From NCBI RefSeq assembly GCF_039522165.1, contig NZ_BAAADE010000001.1, positions 868,001 through 932,000 of the forward strand: a stretch of 64,000 nt of DNA, in the 5' to 3' direction. The notes beneath the pieces were generated by a model. The model saw only the letters and a program-made list of their open reading frames with translations, had not been told where the DNA came from and made no database searches. Below are positions 36,777-47,171 of the stretch, one piece after another; the first letter of the stretch is position 1; the number at the start of each line of letters is the position of its first letter. Source of the DNA: Paenochrobactrum glaciei. Lineage in GTDB: Bacteria; Pseudomonadota; Alphaproteobacteria; Rhizobiales; Rhizobiaceae. The translations under genes were made by a program, and so were the position numbers.

Positions 36777-38081
36777 TTAAACCCGCACCAGATGGTCACT
36801 GCGCTCTTCATTACCAAAGAATTTGATGTAACGCTCCACCTCTGCCGGATCACCGGTAGCCTTCTGGATATTGTCTGACAGTTTAACTGCCGGACGGCCA
36901 TTGGCATCAATCACTTTGCAAACCAGTGAAATGGCTTTCAAACCATCAATACTATTCGGTGCGCAACCGGCAAAATCATTGGTCAGGTTTGTGCCCCAAC
37001 CAAAGCTCATCCGCACCCGATCTTTGAAGTGGTGATAGGTTTCTTCAATTGTATCCACATCCAGCGCATCGGAGAAAATCAGAATTTTCTCACGCGGGTC
37101 TTTGCCGTGATCTTTCCACCATTGAATAATGCGCTCGCCACCTTCAATCGGCGGGGCGCTGTCAGGACGGAAACCTGTCCAGTCCGCCACCCAATCCGGC
37201 GCATCACGCAAGAATGCCGCTGTCCCGTAAGCATCCGGCAGCACAATCAAAAGATTGCCACCATAATAGCGGTTCCAGTCCTGCAATACGCGGTAAGGGG
37301 CGGTGCGTAATTCTTCATCGGTATTGGCCAGCGCTGCCAGCACCATCGGCAATTCATGCGCATTGGTGCCAAGCGCTTCCAGATCAGTGTCCATCGCCAG
37401 CAGCACATTGCTGGTGCCGGTGAAAGCGTCACCGATGCCTTCTTTCAAGGCCTCCACGCACCAGCGCTGCCACAAGAAAGAATGACGGCGGCGGGTGCCA
37501 AAATCAGACACTTTCAGATCAGGCAATTCACGCAACCGCTCAACCTTGCTCCACATTTTCGCTTTCGCACGCGCATAAAGCACATCGAGCGCAAAAGGCC
37601 CCAGATTTTTCATCGCCGAGCGCGAGCGCATTTCATTGATGATAGCAAGAGCTGGAATTTCCCACATTGTCGTGTGTGACCAAGGCCCGTGGAAATTTAA
37701 CTCATACTGACCATCGCGGCGGATCAGTTCATATTCCGGCAATTGGAAATCCTGCAACCAATGCAAAAATTCCGGCTGAAAAATCTGCTTGCGGCCATAA
37801 AATGTATTACCGGCCAGCCAGATCATTTCCTTTTTTGAAATACGCAAAGTGCGGGCATGATCAAGCTGGGCGCGTAATTCGCCCTCATCAATCTCGTCAG
37901 CCAGACGCACGGTTTTCGTTCGGTTGATCAGTGAAAATGTTGCATCAACTTTCGGATAGAGCCCCCAGATCATTTGCAGCATCAGCAGTTTATAAAAATC
38001 CGTATCCAGCAGGCTGCGGACAATCGGATCCAGCTTCCACGCATGGTTATAAACGCGCCGCGCAATATCAGTTCTGGCCAT
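36777..38081 (-). CDS. pncB: Nicotinate phosphoribosyltransferase
   Basis: Salvages nicotinate into NAD by forming nicotinate mononucleotide with PRPP and ATP. The 434-residue protein starts MARTDIARRVYNHAWKLDPI, with the conserved LLDTDFYKLLMLQMIWGLYP, FSLINRT, GPWSHTTMWEIPALA, FGTRRRHSFLWQ (with the phosphorylatable His region) and IFSDALDVDTI. The C-terminal FGWGTNLTNDF is the PRPP-site loop. The start at 38081 has GGGAG eight bases upstream. A perfect 10-bp inverted repeat lies 26 bases before the start, see separate entry. Confidence 0.95.
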   Translation of the reverse strand: MARTDIARRVYNHAWKLDPIVRSLLDTDFYKLLMLQMIWGLYPKVDATFSLINRTKTVRLADEIDEGELRAQLDHARTLRISKKEMIWLAGNTFYGRKQIFQPEFLHWLQDFQLPEYELIRRDGQYELNFHGPWSHTTMWEIPALAIINEMRSRSAMKNLGPFALDVLYARAKAKMWSKVERLRELPDLKVSDFGTRRRHSFLWQRWCVEALKEGIGDAFTGTSNVLLAMDTDLEALGTNAHELPMVLAALANTDEELRTAPYRVLQDWNRYYGGNLLIVLPDAYGTAAFLRDAPDWVADWTGFRPDSAPPIEGGERIIQWWKDHGKDPREKILIFSDALDVDTIEETYHHFKDRVRMSFGWGTNLTNDFAGCAPNSIDGLKAISLVCKVIDANGRPAVKLSDNIQKATGDPAEVERYIKFFGNEERSDHLVRV

Positions 38082-38107
38082 AACGGCTCCCATTCCACTT
38101 ATCAGGT

Positions 38108-38132
38108 TTGGCTAAGCATTACGCTTAGCCAA
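38108..38132 (-). promoter_or_regulatory. Perfect inverted repeat in the pncB leader, candidate operator or hairpin
   Basis: TTGGCTAAGC and GCTTAGCCAA, separated by five bases, lie 26 bases before the pncB start codon. No U tract follows and the glucan synthase gene already has a terminator upstream, so a regulator site or a leader hairpin is more likely than a terminator. I do not recognise the motif. Confidence 0.5.
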
Positions 38133-38150
38133 TAAACGAAAACCTGCAAT

Positions 38151-38182
38151 AAAAAAGGCGGGGTATCACCCGCCTTTTTGAT
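38151..38182 (-). terminator. Rho-independent terminator after the glucan synthase gene
   Basis: AAAAAGGCGGG and CCCGCCTTTTT form a perfect stem with A and T runs, 14 bases past the stop on the minus strand. Confidence 0.93.
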
Positions 38183-38195
38183 CATTTCAGTTTAA

Positions 38196-41100
38196 CTAGA
38201 CAAGCTCAAGCAAAATTTCATGTGCGCCATCTTCGGCAATCGTGATGCTTGATGCCGTTTTCGGCAGTTTTTTGCCATCCACTGTCACTGTCTGTGCCTT
38301 AGCACCACGCTTGACCACCACATGATAGTGGGCTTTGCCAAAATGCAGATCGGCTTCAAAACCGTCCCATTCCGGCGGCAGGCACGGCTCGATAAAGAGC
38401 TGATCGCCACGGCGTTTGATGCCCAGAATACCTTCCGTTGCAACACGGAAGAACCAACCGGCAGACCCTGTATACCATGTCCAGCCGCCTTGGCCGCGTC
38501 GTGGCTCGACCGAATAAATATCGGCGGCAATCACATAAGGCTCTACCCGATAGGTCTCAGGCTCTGCCCCGTGATTAACCGGATTGATCATCGAGAACAG
38601 CTCATACGCTTCGCGTGCTTTGCCCATTTTGGCAAGTGCCAGAATGGCCCATGTAGCGCCATGCGTATATTGACCGCCATTTTCACGCACCCCCGGCGGA
38701 TAGCCTTTAATATAGCCCGGCTGCTGCTCGGTCTTGTTAAATGGCGGTGTGAAGAGGCGCAACAAGCCACCTTCACGATCCAAAAGATGGCTCTGCAGCG
38801 ATTGCATTGCCTGTTCTGCATGTTCCTCAGAGGCAGTACCTGACAACACGCCCCATGATTGTGCAATGGCATCGATCGAGCATTCGTCGCTGTCTTTAGA
38901 GCCAAGCAAAGCGCCATTGTCATAGAAGCCGCGGCGATACCATGCACCATCCCAGCCATCACGCTCCAAAGCAGCGCTCAAGCTTTCCAAATGCGCGTCC
39001 CACGCTTTGACACGTTTTTTGTCATTGCGCCTTACGGCAATCGGCAACATTTGTTTAAGCGTATAGCTTAAGAACCAGCCAAGCCAGACGCTTTCACCGC
39101 GTCCTTCAACGCCGACAAGGTTCATGCCGTCATTCCAGTCGCCGCCCAAAATCAGCGGCAAGCCATGCTGGCCGGTACGTTTGATGGCTAAATCAAGCGC
39201 CAAAGCACAATGCTCATAAATGCTGACTGTATGCTCGGTAATTTCCGGCTGGAAGAAAGCATCATGCTGTCCTTCTTCCAGAAGAGCGCCTTTTAAGAAA
39301 GGAATTTGTTCGTCAAGCACTGCCGTATCGCCGGTGGTTTCCACATAAAGGGAAGCCGCATAACCAAGCCAGACCACATCATCGGAAATCAATGTGCGGA
39401 CACCAGCGCCTGTTTCCGGCAACCACCAATGCTGCACATCGCCTTCTTCAAACTGGCGCGATGCCACATTGATAAGTTGCTTGCGCGCCAGACTTGGGTC
39501 AAGCAACAAGAGCGACAAGCTGTCCTGCAACTGGTCACGGAAGCCATAAGCGCCACTTGCCTGATAAAAGGCAGCACGCGCCCAGATACGGCAGGCAAGA
39601 CTTTGATAAGGCAGCCAGCCATTGACCATCACATCAAAAGACTGATCCGGTGTTTTAACCTGAACCGGTTTGAAAAACTCCTGCCATTGTTTGCGCGATG
39701 CTTCTAAGGCCTTGCCAAAATCAACAGTTCTGATCTCTTCAAGCAATCTGCTTGCCGATTTCTCATCTTTCTCATCACCGAGATAGAAGATGATCTCTTT
39801 TGTTTCATTCGGCTGCAATTCAAAATCAAAGGCAAAGGCCGCGCACGGATCACGCCCCGCTTCGACAACATTGGAAAGCGCCTGCGCTTTAATCACCGTA
39901 TCCGGCATTTCCACCGAGCCGGTCACGCCGATAAATTCAGAGCGGTCAGAGGTGACAGATTGCGGCTTTTCCGACATTGCGAAAAACGCCACCTGCTCTG
40001 ATCGGTCGGTATGATAAGGATTGCGCGCCAGCAGAGCATGCAGGTTTTCATGGTAGAATGGCACGATAAACGGTGCATTTTGGGCGCGTTTATTGCCAAG
40101 CACCCATTCCGCATAAGCATAGTTGCGCAGACGACGTTTGGTTTTACCTTTATTGGAAACCGTCAGACGAGACAGGCGCACCGGTCTTTGTCGATCGACA
40201 ATATGGGTGAGTTCCAGATCAACATCGCCGTGGCGCGCCGAGAATGTGCTGAAACCATGGCCATGGCGGGCTTCATAGGTCACGCTTTCATCACGCACCA
40301 CACCAGCCGTTGGCGCAAAGCTTTTGCCGCTATCCAGATCAACCAGATAAATCGCTTCACCGGTTCGGTTTGTCACCGGATCATTGGCCCAAGGGGTCAG
40401 CTGATAATCGCGGCTGTTGCCAGCCCAGGTAAAGCCTGCCCCTTCTGCCGAGACATGGAAGCCGAAATCCGGATTGGCAATCACATTGATCCACGGATGC
40501 GGCGTGACGCTATACCCGTTAAGGCGCACAACATAAGCACCCTCACTATCGAAACCGCCATAACCGTTCCAGAAAGACAGATCTTTGCCATCAGGCGCCG
40601 GATAGGACTGACGCGGTGCCGGAATTGGTAAGACAGGCGCTTTTTTGCTCTCATCCACCTCTTCTTTTTCGCCATAACCAATAGCCGCCAGTCCGGCAGT
40701 TTCGGTGATTTTCTGTGGCTTACCATCGCGTAGAGCGGCCAGATCGCCAGACAATTCATCGCTGCGGCGCAACTGTTCTGCCAGCGAACCATTTTGCGCG
40801 TGCATCACAATGCGAGCAGATGCCAGCAAGGTGTTGTAGGTATCGGTACTCATCTGATCACGGCGAACCGAGAAAATATGCGTCCGCATATCATGACTGC
40901 GTGCGCGGAAACCTTCCAAAATCCAGTCAATCGCACGCTGGGTATCCTGAGCGTAGGAGAACGCACGCTCATTGACCACCACCACATCGACAATCAAACC
41001 TTTGCCGAGCCAATATTCATGCGCTTTCAACAGACCGCGCAGCACGTCAAGATCGGCTTCATTGTCAATTCGAAGTGCAAAAATCGGATAGTCACCGGAA

Positions 41101-44100
41101 ATCGATGCCGGCCACAGATCAGATTGCTTGCCAAGCCCTGCCGCAATGGTTTCCGGCGGCTGGCGCAAAGTGCGGTCAGGATAGGTCAGATAAGACGCAA
41201 TCTTCTGGCACTCGACCGCTTCTGCCGGTTTCATGCCGATATGATAGAGCTGCACCTGCGAACGTGTCCAGGAGAGCGAATATTCACGCACAAAGCTTTC
41301 AGAGAAATTGTGCTGTGCGACAGCTTCTTCCAGCGATGCCCGTGTTTCGGCAGCCAATGTCCAGAAGACAAGGCTGACTTTTTTATGCGCCGGCACACGC
41401 ACGCGGGTGCGCACCGAGGCAATCGGATCAAGCACACAGCCCTGCGAGCCGGTCAGATGTGCCCCATCGTCAAAAGCCGCCGGATTGCGTAAGCTTCGAC
41501 CACGACCAATGAAGGCGCGACGGTCGGTTTCTGCTTCTACTTCACGCGCTGCACCCGACATATCGGTGACAAAATGCGCCACATGCATATCCGGATCAGA
41601 TGGTGCACGTTTGCGGCGATTGGCATAAATTGTGGTGCCGTTACCGGCAATTTCCGTCTCGACAAACATTTTCGCAAAGGCCGGATGCGCCGTATCATTA
41701 TCTGCTGTGTTCAGCACCAGTTCCGCATAGGATGTCACATCCAGCACACGGTCGCGCGAGCTGGTATTGATAATATCAATGCGGCGGCCTTCACCATCAC
41801 TTTCAGAGGTGACGATCACTTCCACGACAGTTTTGATATCACCGGCGGTTTTATAAAACTCGGCTTTATCTTCGGTGAAAACCGTCTTGGCAAGTTCATG
41901 CGTCGAGCGGGTTGGCTCACCGGTGGCAGACCACCAAGCGCCTGTTTCCACATCTTTCAGGAAGATGAAAGTGCCCTGCATATCTTCCGAGGCATCCGGC
42001 TGGAAGCGCGTCACCATCAGATCATTCCAACGGCTATAGCCTGAACCATTGGCAGTCAGCATCAATGAATATTGACTATTGGACATCAGATGGGTTGAAC
42101 GCGGTGCATGCAATGGCTTTTCAATAATCCGCATCGGCGCATCATCAAAACCACCGGCATCCACACGCATTGGATTTTCCGTCTTGGCATAAACCATCGG
42201 AATTTCGCGCGGGGCTTTTTCCTGCAACAGCAATTCAGCCGCTTCAATCACCGGATCACTATGGAAACGCTCGCGCATACGGCCTTCAAAGATCACATTA
42301 TTGACCGCGATAATCGCCATGCCGTGATGGTGGGCATAATAGTTTTGCACCACAGCATATTCCTGACCTTCACGTACACGCGAAGGTGTGAAGTCCACTG
42401 AATCATAAAAACCGTAGCGGCCAAGCGCACCGAGCTTATCCAGACGCTTCAAGTTCTGCACCGCAGCCGCTGGCTGATATTGCGAGGCCAACAGGCTGGC
42501 ATAAGGCGCAATCACCGCATTACGCGAAAGTCCGCGCTGCAAGCCCAATGTCGGCACGCCAAAGTTTGAATATTGGTAATTCATATGCGCATCGCGCGCA
42601 TTAAAGGCGGCTTCCGAAATACCCCAAGGCAGCCCGCGCGATGTGGCATAATCAATCTGCCGCTGAACAACCAGCTTATTGGTCTGATCAAGCATTGAGC
42701 CGAGCGGTTCTGACATCACCAAAGGCGGCATCAGATATTCAAACATCGAGCCTGACCAGGAAAGCAATGCGCCTTTCCAGCCCACCGGCACCAAAAGACG
42801 ACCTAAGCGGAACCAATGCTCTACCGGCACATCGCCCTTGGCAATCGCAAAGAGGCTGGCAAGACGTGCTTCGGATGCCAGCAAATCGTAGCAGCTTTCA
42901 TCCAGCTCGTTTTCCTGCACACGGAAACCGATTGACAGCAAGCGGCGCTCTTTGCGCTCAAGGAAGCCAAACTGCATATCAAAAGCAAGCTGACGCGCAC
43001 GCGTTGCAAGGCCGCTCAATGTCTGGCGCAAGCTTTCAGTATTATGCTCGCCAATCGCATCATCAGTGTGTGCTTTACAGGTATTGATCAGCACCTGCGA
43101 CCAATATTTGGCCTCAGCGCTTTGCAGTGTTTCAACTTCCGCATCCAGCTCGGCCATCAGACGATGAATGTCATTGGCAAAAAGCGACAGATTAATAGTG
43201 CGGAAAGAAGCGGTTTCCGGCTCTTTTTTAATGGTCTGCACAGCGCGGCGGAAATTGGCAATCCGCTCTTCCAGACGACGGCGTAACGGGCGCAAAATGC
43301 GCCTGTCATCAGGAATTTTAGCAATTTCCTGTTCCAGCACATCATTGACATCCAGAAGACCGTTTAAGTCAGCCTGCAAATAAACTGATGGTGCTTCCGC
43401 CCATTCTTCGAGAGCTGAAGAAAGTGTCACCAAATGACCGGCAAGATTGCCGCTATCCACCGCCGACACATAAAGCGGCTGCAATGGTTTTAGCGTATCA
43501 GTCTCATACCAGTTATAAAGATGGCCGCGATATTTCTCCATCTTTTCCAAAGTGGCGATGGTGGCAGACAGTCGTTTGATCGTCTCATCAAAGCCGATCC
43601 AACCAAAATCACGTGCCGCCACAACGGAAAGCACATAAACACCGATATTGGTTGGCGAGGTGCGCTGCGCCACCAAAGGTGCCGGATCTTCCTGAAAATT
43701 ATCCGGTGGCAGATGGTTGTTGTCATCATTGGCAAATTCATCAAAGAAGCGCCATGTGCGACGGGCAAAGCGGCGCAAATCACCTTTGTCGGAAGAGCGT
43801 ACTTCGAGCGTATCCTGCGGCTTGGCCGAGCGGCTGACCAGCCATGCAATGAGCGGCGAAGCAAACCAAACCAGCACAAATGGCAGCGCGATCAGCACGG
43901 ATTTTGTGCCAACAGATAAAGGTGCCAGCAGTGCTGCAACAGCAATCGCCATCGCCGGCCACATCAGCCATGTGTAATAAGACAGCGTATCGGGCGAAGA
44001 TTTAGCCTGTGCCGCAGTGCGCCATTCTAAAAGATCACGCTTTGATACAAACAAACGATAGAAGGTGCGGGCAATTGCATCGCTCATCAAAAATGCCGAA

Positions 44101-46781
44101 TGGGCGATGAAGGATGTGCGCAAAGCCACATCTGCTGTGCCAAGGCCGATATCGGTCAGAATTGATTGTGCATGACCTTTTAAAGAATAATCCATGCTGA
44201 CAGGAATAAGATTGGTGACGATGGAAAAAGTCGGCGCAATAAACATCGACAGAAGCAGGAAAAACTGCCAAACGGCAGCAGCGCCCACCGGCAGCACAAC
44301 CCAACCCAATACCGAGGCTAAAAGCCATAAAATCGGATTGAGCGAGCGGCGTAAATTGTCAACCATCTTCCAACGGGTGATAGCACTCACACCGCTTTTC
44401 ATTGAGAAAAGATAAGGCAGCAACTGCCAGTCACCACGCGCCCAGCGGTGATGACGCGACACATCGACATTATAGCCGGTCGGGTAATCTTCCACCACCT
44501 CCACATCGCTGACCAGCGCTGCGCGGGCATACCCGCCTTCAAGAAGGTCATGGCTGAGAATGGTGTTTTCTTTGATACGATCTTGCATCACCGCTTCAAA
44601 AGCGTCGATGTCATAAAGACCCTTACCGGTAAATGTACCCTCACCCAGCAAGTCCTGATAGGTGTCTGAAACTGCAAACACATACGGATCAATACCACGA
44701 TTGACCGAGAATACGCGTTGCAGGAAAGAAGCATCATCACCCGTTGTCAGCGATGGGGTCACACGCGGTTGCATAATGCCATAACCGCGCACCACACGAC
44801 GTGTTTCGGGGTCAACCACCGGACAGTTGAGCGGATGGCTCATCTTACCGGCAAGCGTTGTTACCGCTTCCGGTGTCAGGCGCGTATCCGCATCCAATGT
44901 CATGACAAAGCGGATGCCGGTCGGCAGTTTTTCATCCGGCGGGAAAAAGCTGGTGTCACGATCACCGCGCAAAAGCAGATTAAGCTCATGCAGCTTGCCG
45001 CGCTTGCGCTCCCAGCCCATCCAGCAGCTTTGCTTTTCATTATACAAGCGGCGTCGATGCAGAATGAAGAAACGCGGCGCATCGCTTGCGCCATATTGTG
45101 CGTTCAAACGTGCAATTTCTTCGCATGCATAATCGTAAATTTCCATATCCGAAGGCGTTACTTCGTCTTTGGAATCCAGCCAGTCACTCACCAGCGCAAA
45201 ATAAACCTCACCGCGCGGGTTGGTCAGATAATGCACTTCCAAATTGCGGATCTGCTCATCGACACTGTCGCGTGAATTAATCAGCGTCGGCACGGCAACC
45301 AATGTGCGTGCTTCTTCCGGCAGACCGTTTTTATATTCATAACCGATCAGGCGGGTTGGCTGTAAAAACCACGGTACAAGCGAATTGACCAGTGAATAGC
45401 TGGCATCCATCGCCGGAAAGAGCGCAAGCGCCACAAACAAAAATTGCAGTTCGCTCGAAAGCCCCAGACGGCTCATGCAATATTCAACCAGCCATAGGAT
45501 CAGACCAGTGAATATTGCCGTCGGCAGGAACAAGCCCCAAAGGCCAAGGCCACGATAAAAGCGCTCGAACTGAACTGTAAACGGCTTGTTATAGCCGCAA
45601 ATCTCTTCCAGTTTCTTGCGCCCGTCACCGGCCAGATAATAGGCGATTGCACCGGTGCCTTTGGCAGCACCATGACCGGCAGCCTCTGCCGCTTCACCGT
45701 CTTCAGCCAGTTTTAAGGCCGCATGGGTGATTTCCACCTCGCTCATTTTCGAGCGGCGCGACAGTTTTTCAATGGTCACACGATAGGCATTGCGGGAGCG
45801 GAAATCCAATTGCTCAAAATCGCAATTGTCGCGTAAAATCGCATCAACAACACTGACCGTCTCAAACCATGACGGCCAGTCAATATCATCAATCGCCTTG
45901 AGACTGCGGATGATATTACCCATCGTCACACCGCCGGTGGACTGGCGGGCATGTTCTTCAACGATCGCTTCTTCGCCGTCTTTATCAAAGCGCTTTAATT
46001 CGGTTTCCAGCCATGTGGTGGCAGGGCCGGTATCGGTTGGCGCACTGCGCAAACGATAAAGCAGATGTGTGGTAAAGGTACTGTCAGCAACAACCGGCTG
46101 GATACGCGCTAATACAGCGTTTAACTCATCACCGTTTTTGGCAATGATAATTTCATCTGCTGCGCGATTGGCCAGATTACGCATATTGCGCGCGCGCTCA
46201 ACACGCAGCGCCAGACGGCGTGCATTTTCAATCAGCACATAGCGGATGGCAGAAGGAAGCGCCCAAAGCTCCCCGATGCGCAACGGCTTAACTTCTTGAA
46301 ACCCTTGCACCAAAGCAGTGAGGGTTTTCAGCGAAAAATTACTGTCCGAATGGCCGACATAAAGCCAGGCAAGTGCAAATATACGCGGCATATCCGGCTG
46401 AGAGGGATAAACCGGCAATTGCCGCATGAAACGCGGCGGCAAATCGCGGCGGACCTGCTGGCTGTTTTTATCAATCAGATAGTGGTTATCAAGCAGCCAT
46501 TGAGCGGCTGGCGTGATGGTTTCACCCGCTCGTGATGCCGCATCGGACGAGCGATAGGCATGCAAAATAAATTTGGCATTTTCCGATAATCTTTTATCAA
46601 AAGCGAATTGCTCATAGCCGGGCAAAGCAACCGAATCGCCCCGCGCCACTGAGGCTGCGATCTGCTGCAATTCTTCCGGTGTTTTATAGTGATACCGCAC
46701 CGGTGCGGGCTGTGTAGGCGGCAGGATCATCTGACCGTTGGAAGAAAACATAGAAGACAGCGAAGAAGACAATTTGGGCAT
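38196..46781 (-). CDS. cgs: Cyclic beta-1,2-glucan synthase (NdvB/ChvB/Cgs)
   Basis: Giant inner-membrane enzyme that starts, elongates and cyclises beta-1,2-glucan for the periplasm; needed for osmotic adaptation and host interaction in Rhizobiales. The 2861 codons are uninterrupted, close to the known 2830-2870 residues. Order: N-terminal cytoplasmic part, first membrane segments (about 410-490), glucosyltransferase domain with VMTLDADTRLTPEA (about 630) and HHRWARGDWQLLPYL (about 760; the R/QxxRW acceptor motif), further membrane segments (about 800-1000), a long middle region, and a C-terminal GH94-like phosphorylase domain that controls ring size (LILGGDWNDGMNLVGVEGRG, then YIKGYPPGVRENGGQYTHGA). 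pncB follows downstream, an arrangement I recall from Brucella. The roughly 390 bases upstream hold its promoter and one inverted repeat. Confidence 0.96.
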   Translation of the reverse strand: MPKLSSSLSSMFSSNGQMILPPTQPAPVRYHYKTPEELQQIAASVARGDSVALPGYEQFAFDKRLSENAKFILHAYRSSDAASRAGETITPAAQWLLDNHYLIDKNSQQVRRDLPPRFMRQLPVYPSQPDMPRIFALAWLYVGHSDSNFSLKTLTALVQGFQEVKPLRIGELWALPSAIRYVLIENARRLALRVERARNMRNLANRAADEIIIAKNGDELNAVLARIQPVVADSTFTTHLLYRLRSAPTDTGPATTWLETELKRFDKDGEEAIVEEHARQSTGGVTMGNIIRSLKAIDDIDWPSWFETVSVVDAILRDNCDFEQLDFRSRNAYRVTIEKLSRRSKMSEVEITHAALKLAEDGEAAEAAGHGAAKGTGAIAYYLAGDGRKKLEEICGYNKPFTVQFERFYRGLGLWGLFLPTAIFTGLILWLVEYCMSRLGLSSELQFLFVALALFPAMDASYSLVNSLVPWFLQPTRLIGYEYKNGLPEEARTLVAVPTLINSRDSVDEQIRNLEVHYLTNPRGEVYFALVSDWLDSKDEVTPSDMEIYDYACEEIARLNAQYGASDAPRFFILHRRRLYNEKQSCWMGWERKRGKLHELNLLLRGDRDTSFFPPDEKLPTGIRFVMTLDADTRLTPEAVTTLAGKMSHPLNCPVVDPETRRVVRGYGIMQPRVTPSLTTGDDASFLQRVFSVNRGIDPYVFAVSDTYQDLLGEGTFTGKGLYDIDAFEAVMQDRIKENTILSHDLLEGGYARAALVSDVEVVEDYPTGYNVDVSRHHRWARGDWQLLPYLFSMKSGVSAITRWKMVDNLRRSLNPILWLLASVLGWVVLPVGAAAVWQFFLLLSMFIAPTFSIVTNLIPVSMDYSLKGHAQSILTDIGLGTADVALRTSFIAHSAFLMSDAIARTFYRLFVSKRDLLEWRTAAQAKSSPDTLSYYTWLMWPAMAIAVAALLAPLSVGTKSVLIALPFVLVWFASPLIAWLVSRSAKPQDTLEVRSSDKGDLRRFARRTWRFFDEFANDDNNHLPPDNFQEDPAPLVAQRTSPTNIGVYVLSVVAARDFGWIGFDETIKRLSATIATLEKMEKYRGHLYNWYETDTLKPLQPLYVSAVDSGNLAGHLVTLSSALEEWAEAPSVYLQADLNGLLDVNDVLEQEIAKIPDDRRILRPLRRRLEERIANFRRAVQTIKKEPETASFRTINLSLFANDIHRLMAELDAEVETLQSAEAKYWSQVLINTCKAHTDDAIGEHNTESLRQTLSGLATRARQLAFDMQFGFLERKERRLLSIGFRVQENELDESCYDLLASEARLASLFAIAKGDVPVEHWFRLGRLLVPVGWKGALLSWSGSMFEYLMPPLVMSEPLGSMLDQTNKLVVQRQIDYATSRGLPWGISEAAFNARDAHMNYQYSNFGVPTLGLQRGLSRNAVIAPYASLLASQYQPAAAVQNLKRLDKLGALGRYGFYDSVDFTPSRVREGQEYAVVQNYYAHHHGMAIIAVNNVIFEGRMRERFHSDPVIEAAELLLQEKAPREIPMVYAKTENPMRVDAGGFDDAPMRIIEKPLHAPRSTHLMSNSQYSLMLTANGSGYSRWNDLMVTRFQPDASEDMQGTFIFLKDVETGAWWSATGEPTRSTHELAKTVFTEDKAEFYKTAGDIKTVVEVIVTSESDGEGRRIDIINTSSRDRVLDVTSYAELVLNTADNDTAHPAFAKMFVETEIAGNGTTIYANRRKRAPSDPDMHVAHFVTDMSGAAREVEAETDRRAFIGRGRSLRNPAAFDDGAHLTGSQGCVLDPIASVRTRVRVPAHKKVSLVFWTLAAETRASLEEAVAQHNFSESFVREYSLSWTRSQVQLYHIGMKPAEAVECQKIASYLTYPDRTLRQPPETIAAGLGKQSDLWPASISGDYPIFALRIDNEADLDVLRGLLKAHEYWLGKGLIVDVVVVNERAFSYAQDTQRAIDWILEGFRARSHDMRTHIFSVRRDQMSTDTYNTLLASARIVMHAQNGSLAEQLRRSDELSGDLAALRDGKPQKITETAGLAAIGYGEKEEVDESKKAPVLPIPAPRQSYPAPDGKDLSFWNGYGGFDSEGAYVVRLNGYSVTPHPWINVIANPDFGFHVSAEGAGFTWAGNSRDYQLTPWANDPVTNRTGEAIYLVDLDSGKSFAPTAGVVRDESVTYEARHGHGFSTFSARHGDVDLELTHIVDRQRPVRLSRLTVSNKGKTKRRLRNYAYAEWVLGNKRAQNAPFIVPFYHENLHALLARNPYHTDRSEQVAFFAMSEKPQSVTSDRSEFIGVTGSVEMPDTVIKAQALSNVVEAGRDPCAAFAFDFELQPNETKEIIFYLGDEKDEKSASRLLEEIRTVDFGKALEASRKQWQEFFKPVQVKTPDQSFDVMVNGWLPYQSLACRIWARAAFYQASGAYGFRDQLQDSLSLLLLDPSLARKQLINVASRQFEEGDVQHWWLPETGAGVRTLISDDVVWLGYAASLYVETTGDTAVLDEQIPFLKGALLEEGQHDAFFQPEITEHTVSIYEHCALALDLAIKRTGQHGLPLILGGDWNDGMNLVGVEGRGESVWLGWFLSYTLKQMLPIAVRRNDKKRVKAWDAHLESLSAALERDGWDGAWYRRGFYDNGALLGSKDSDECSIDAIAQSWGVLSGTASEEHAEQAMQSLQSHLLDREGGLLRLFTPPFNKTEQQPGYIKGYPPGVRENGGQYTHGATWAILALAKMGKAREAYELFSMINPVNHGAEPETYRVEPYVIAADIYSVEPRRGQGGWTWYTGSAGWFFRVATEGILGIKRRGDQLFIEPCLPPEWDGFEADLHFGKAHYHVVVKRGAKAQTVTVDGKKLPKTASSITIAEDGAHEILLELV

Positions 46782-47033
46782 ATGCCTTGGCAGCCTTTCA
46801 GGTAGAAAATCATCAGATGCATATTGAGAAAAGCTTGGGAGGATTTTTCAAAATCAATATGCGGTGGGTCTAAAAGTTTGAAGAGTATTACATATCACAA
46901 GCGGTACTATTTCAGCTGCATGACCGAAAATCAGAAGCATCCTTAATCAATACCAGACTCAGATTTGAAACCCCTCTTTAGTGTGAGATAACGAAGTAAA
47001 AGACGAATAGTTCCGTGTCTGCGAACAAGATTA

Positions 47034-47076
47034 GGCCAAATTGCGTCAGAGCTTATTGCTGTGACGTAATTCGGCC
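47034..47076. repeat. Long inverted repeat between the glucan synthase gene and cysA
   Basis: GGCCAAATTGCGTCA and TGACGTAATTCGGCC (two mismatches in 15 bp) enclose a 13-base loop. It lies in the roughly 390-base gap upstream of the glucan synthase gene and downstream of cysA. There is no U tract on either strand. I see no gene in the rest of the gap. Confidence 0.5.
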
Positions 47077-47171
47077 AATTCTCAATGCACATTTCGTTCC
47101 GGCTTTTAATCTTGTGTTATAAAAAGCCCTTAAAATACAAGTAAGTCCGATAAATCTGCCTGTGGTCGGGC

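Noticed and set aside
40794..41492. Open frame of 232 codons inside the glucan synthase gene
   Set aside because: It is antisense to an intact 2861-codon gene; composition is unlike a real protein.
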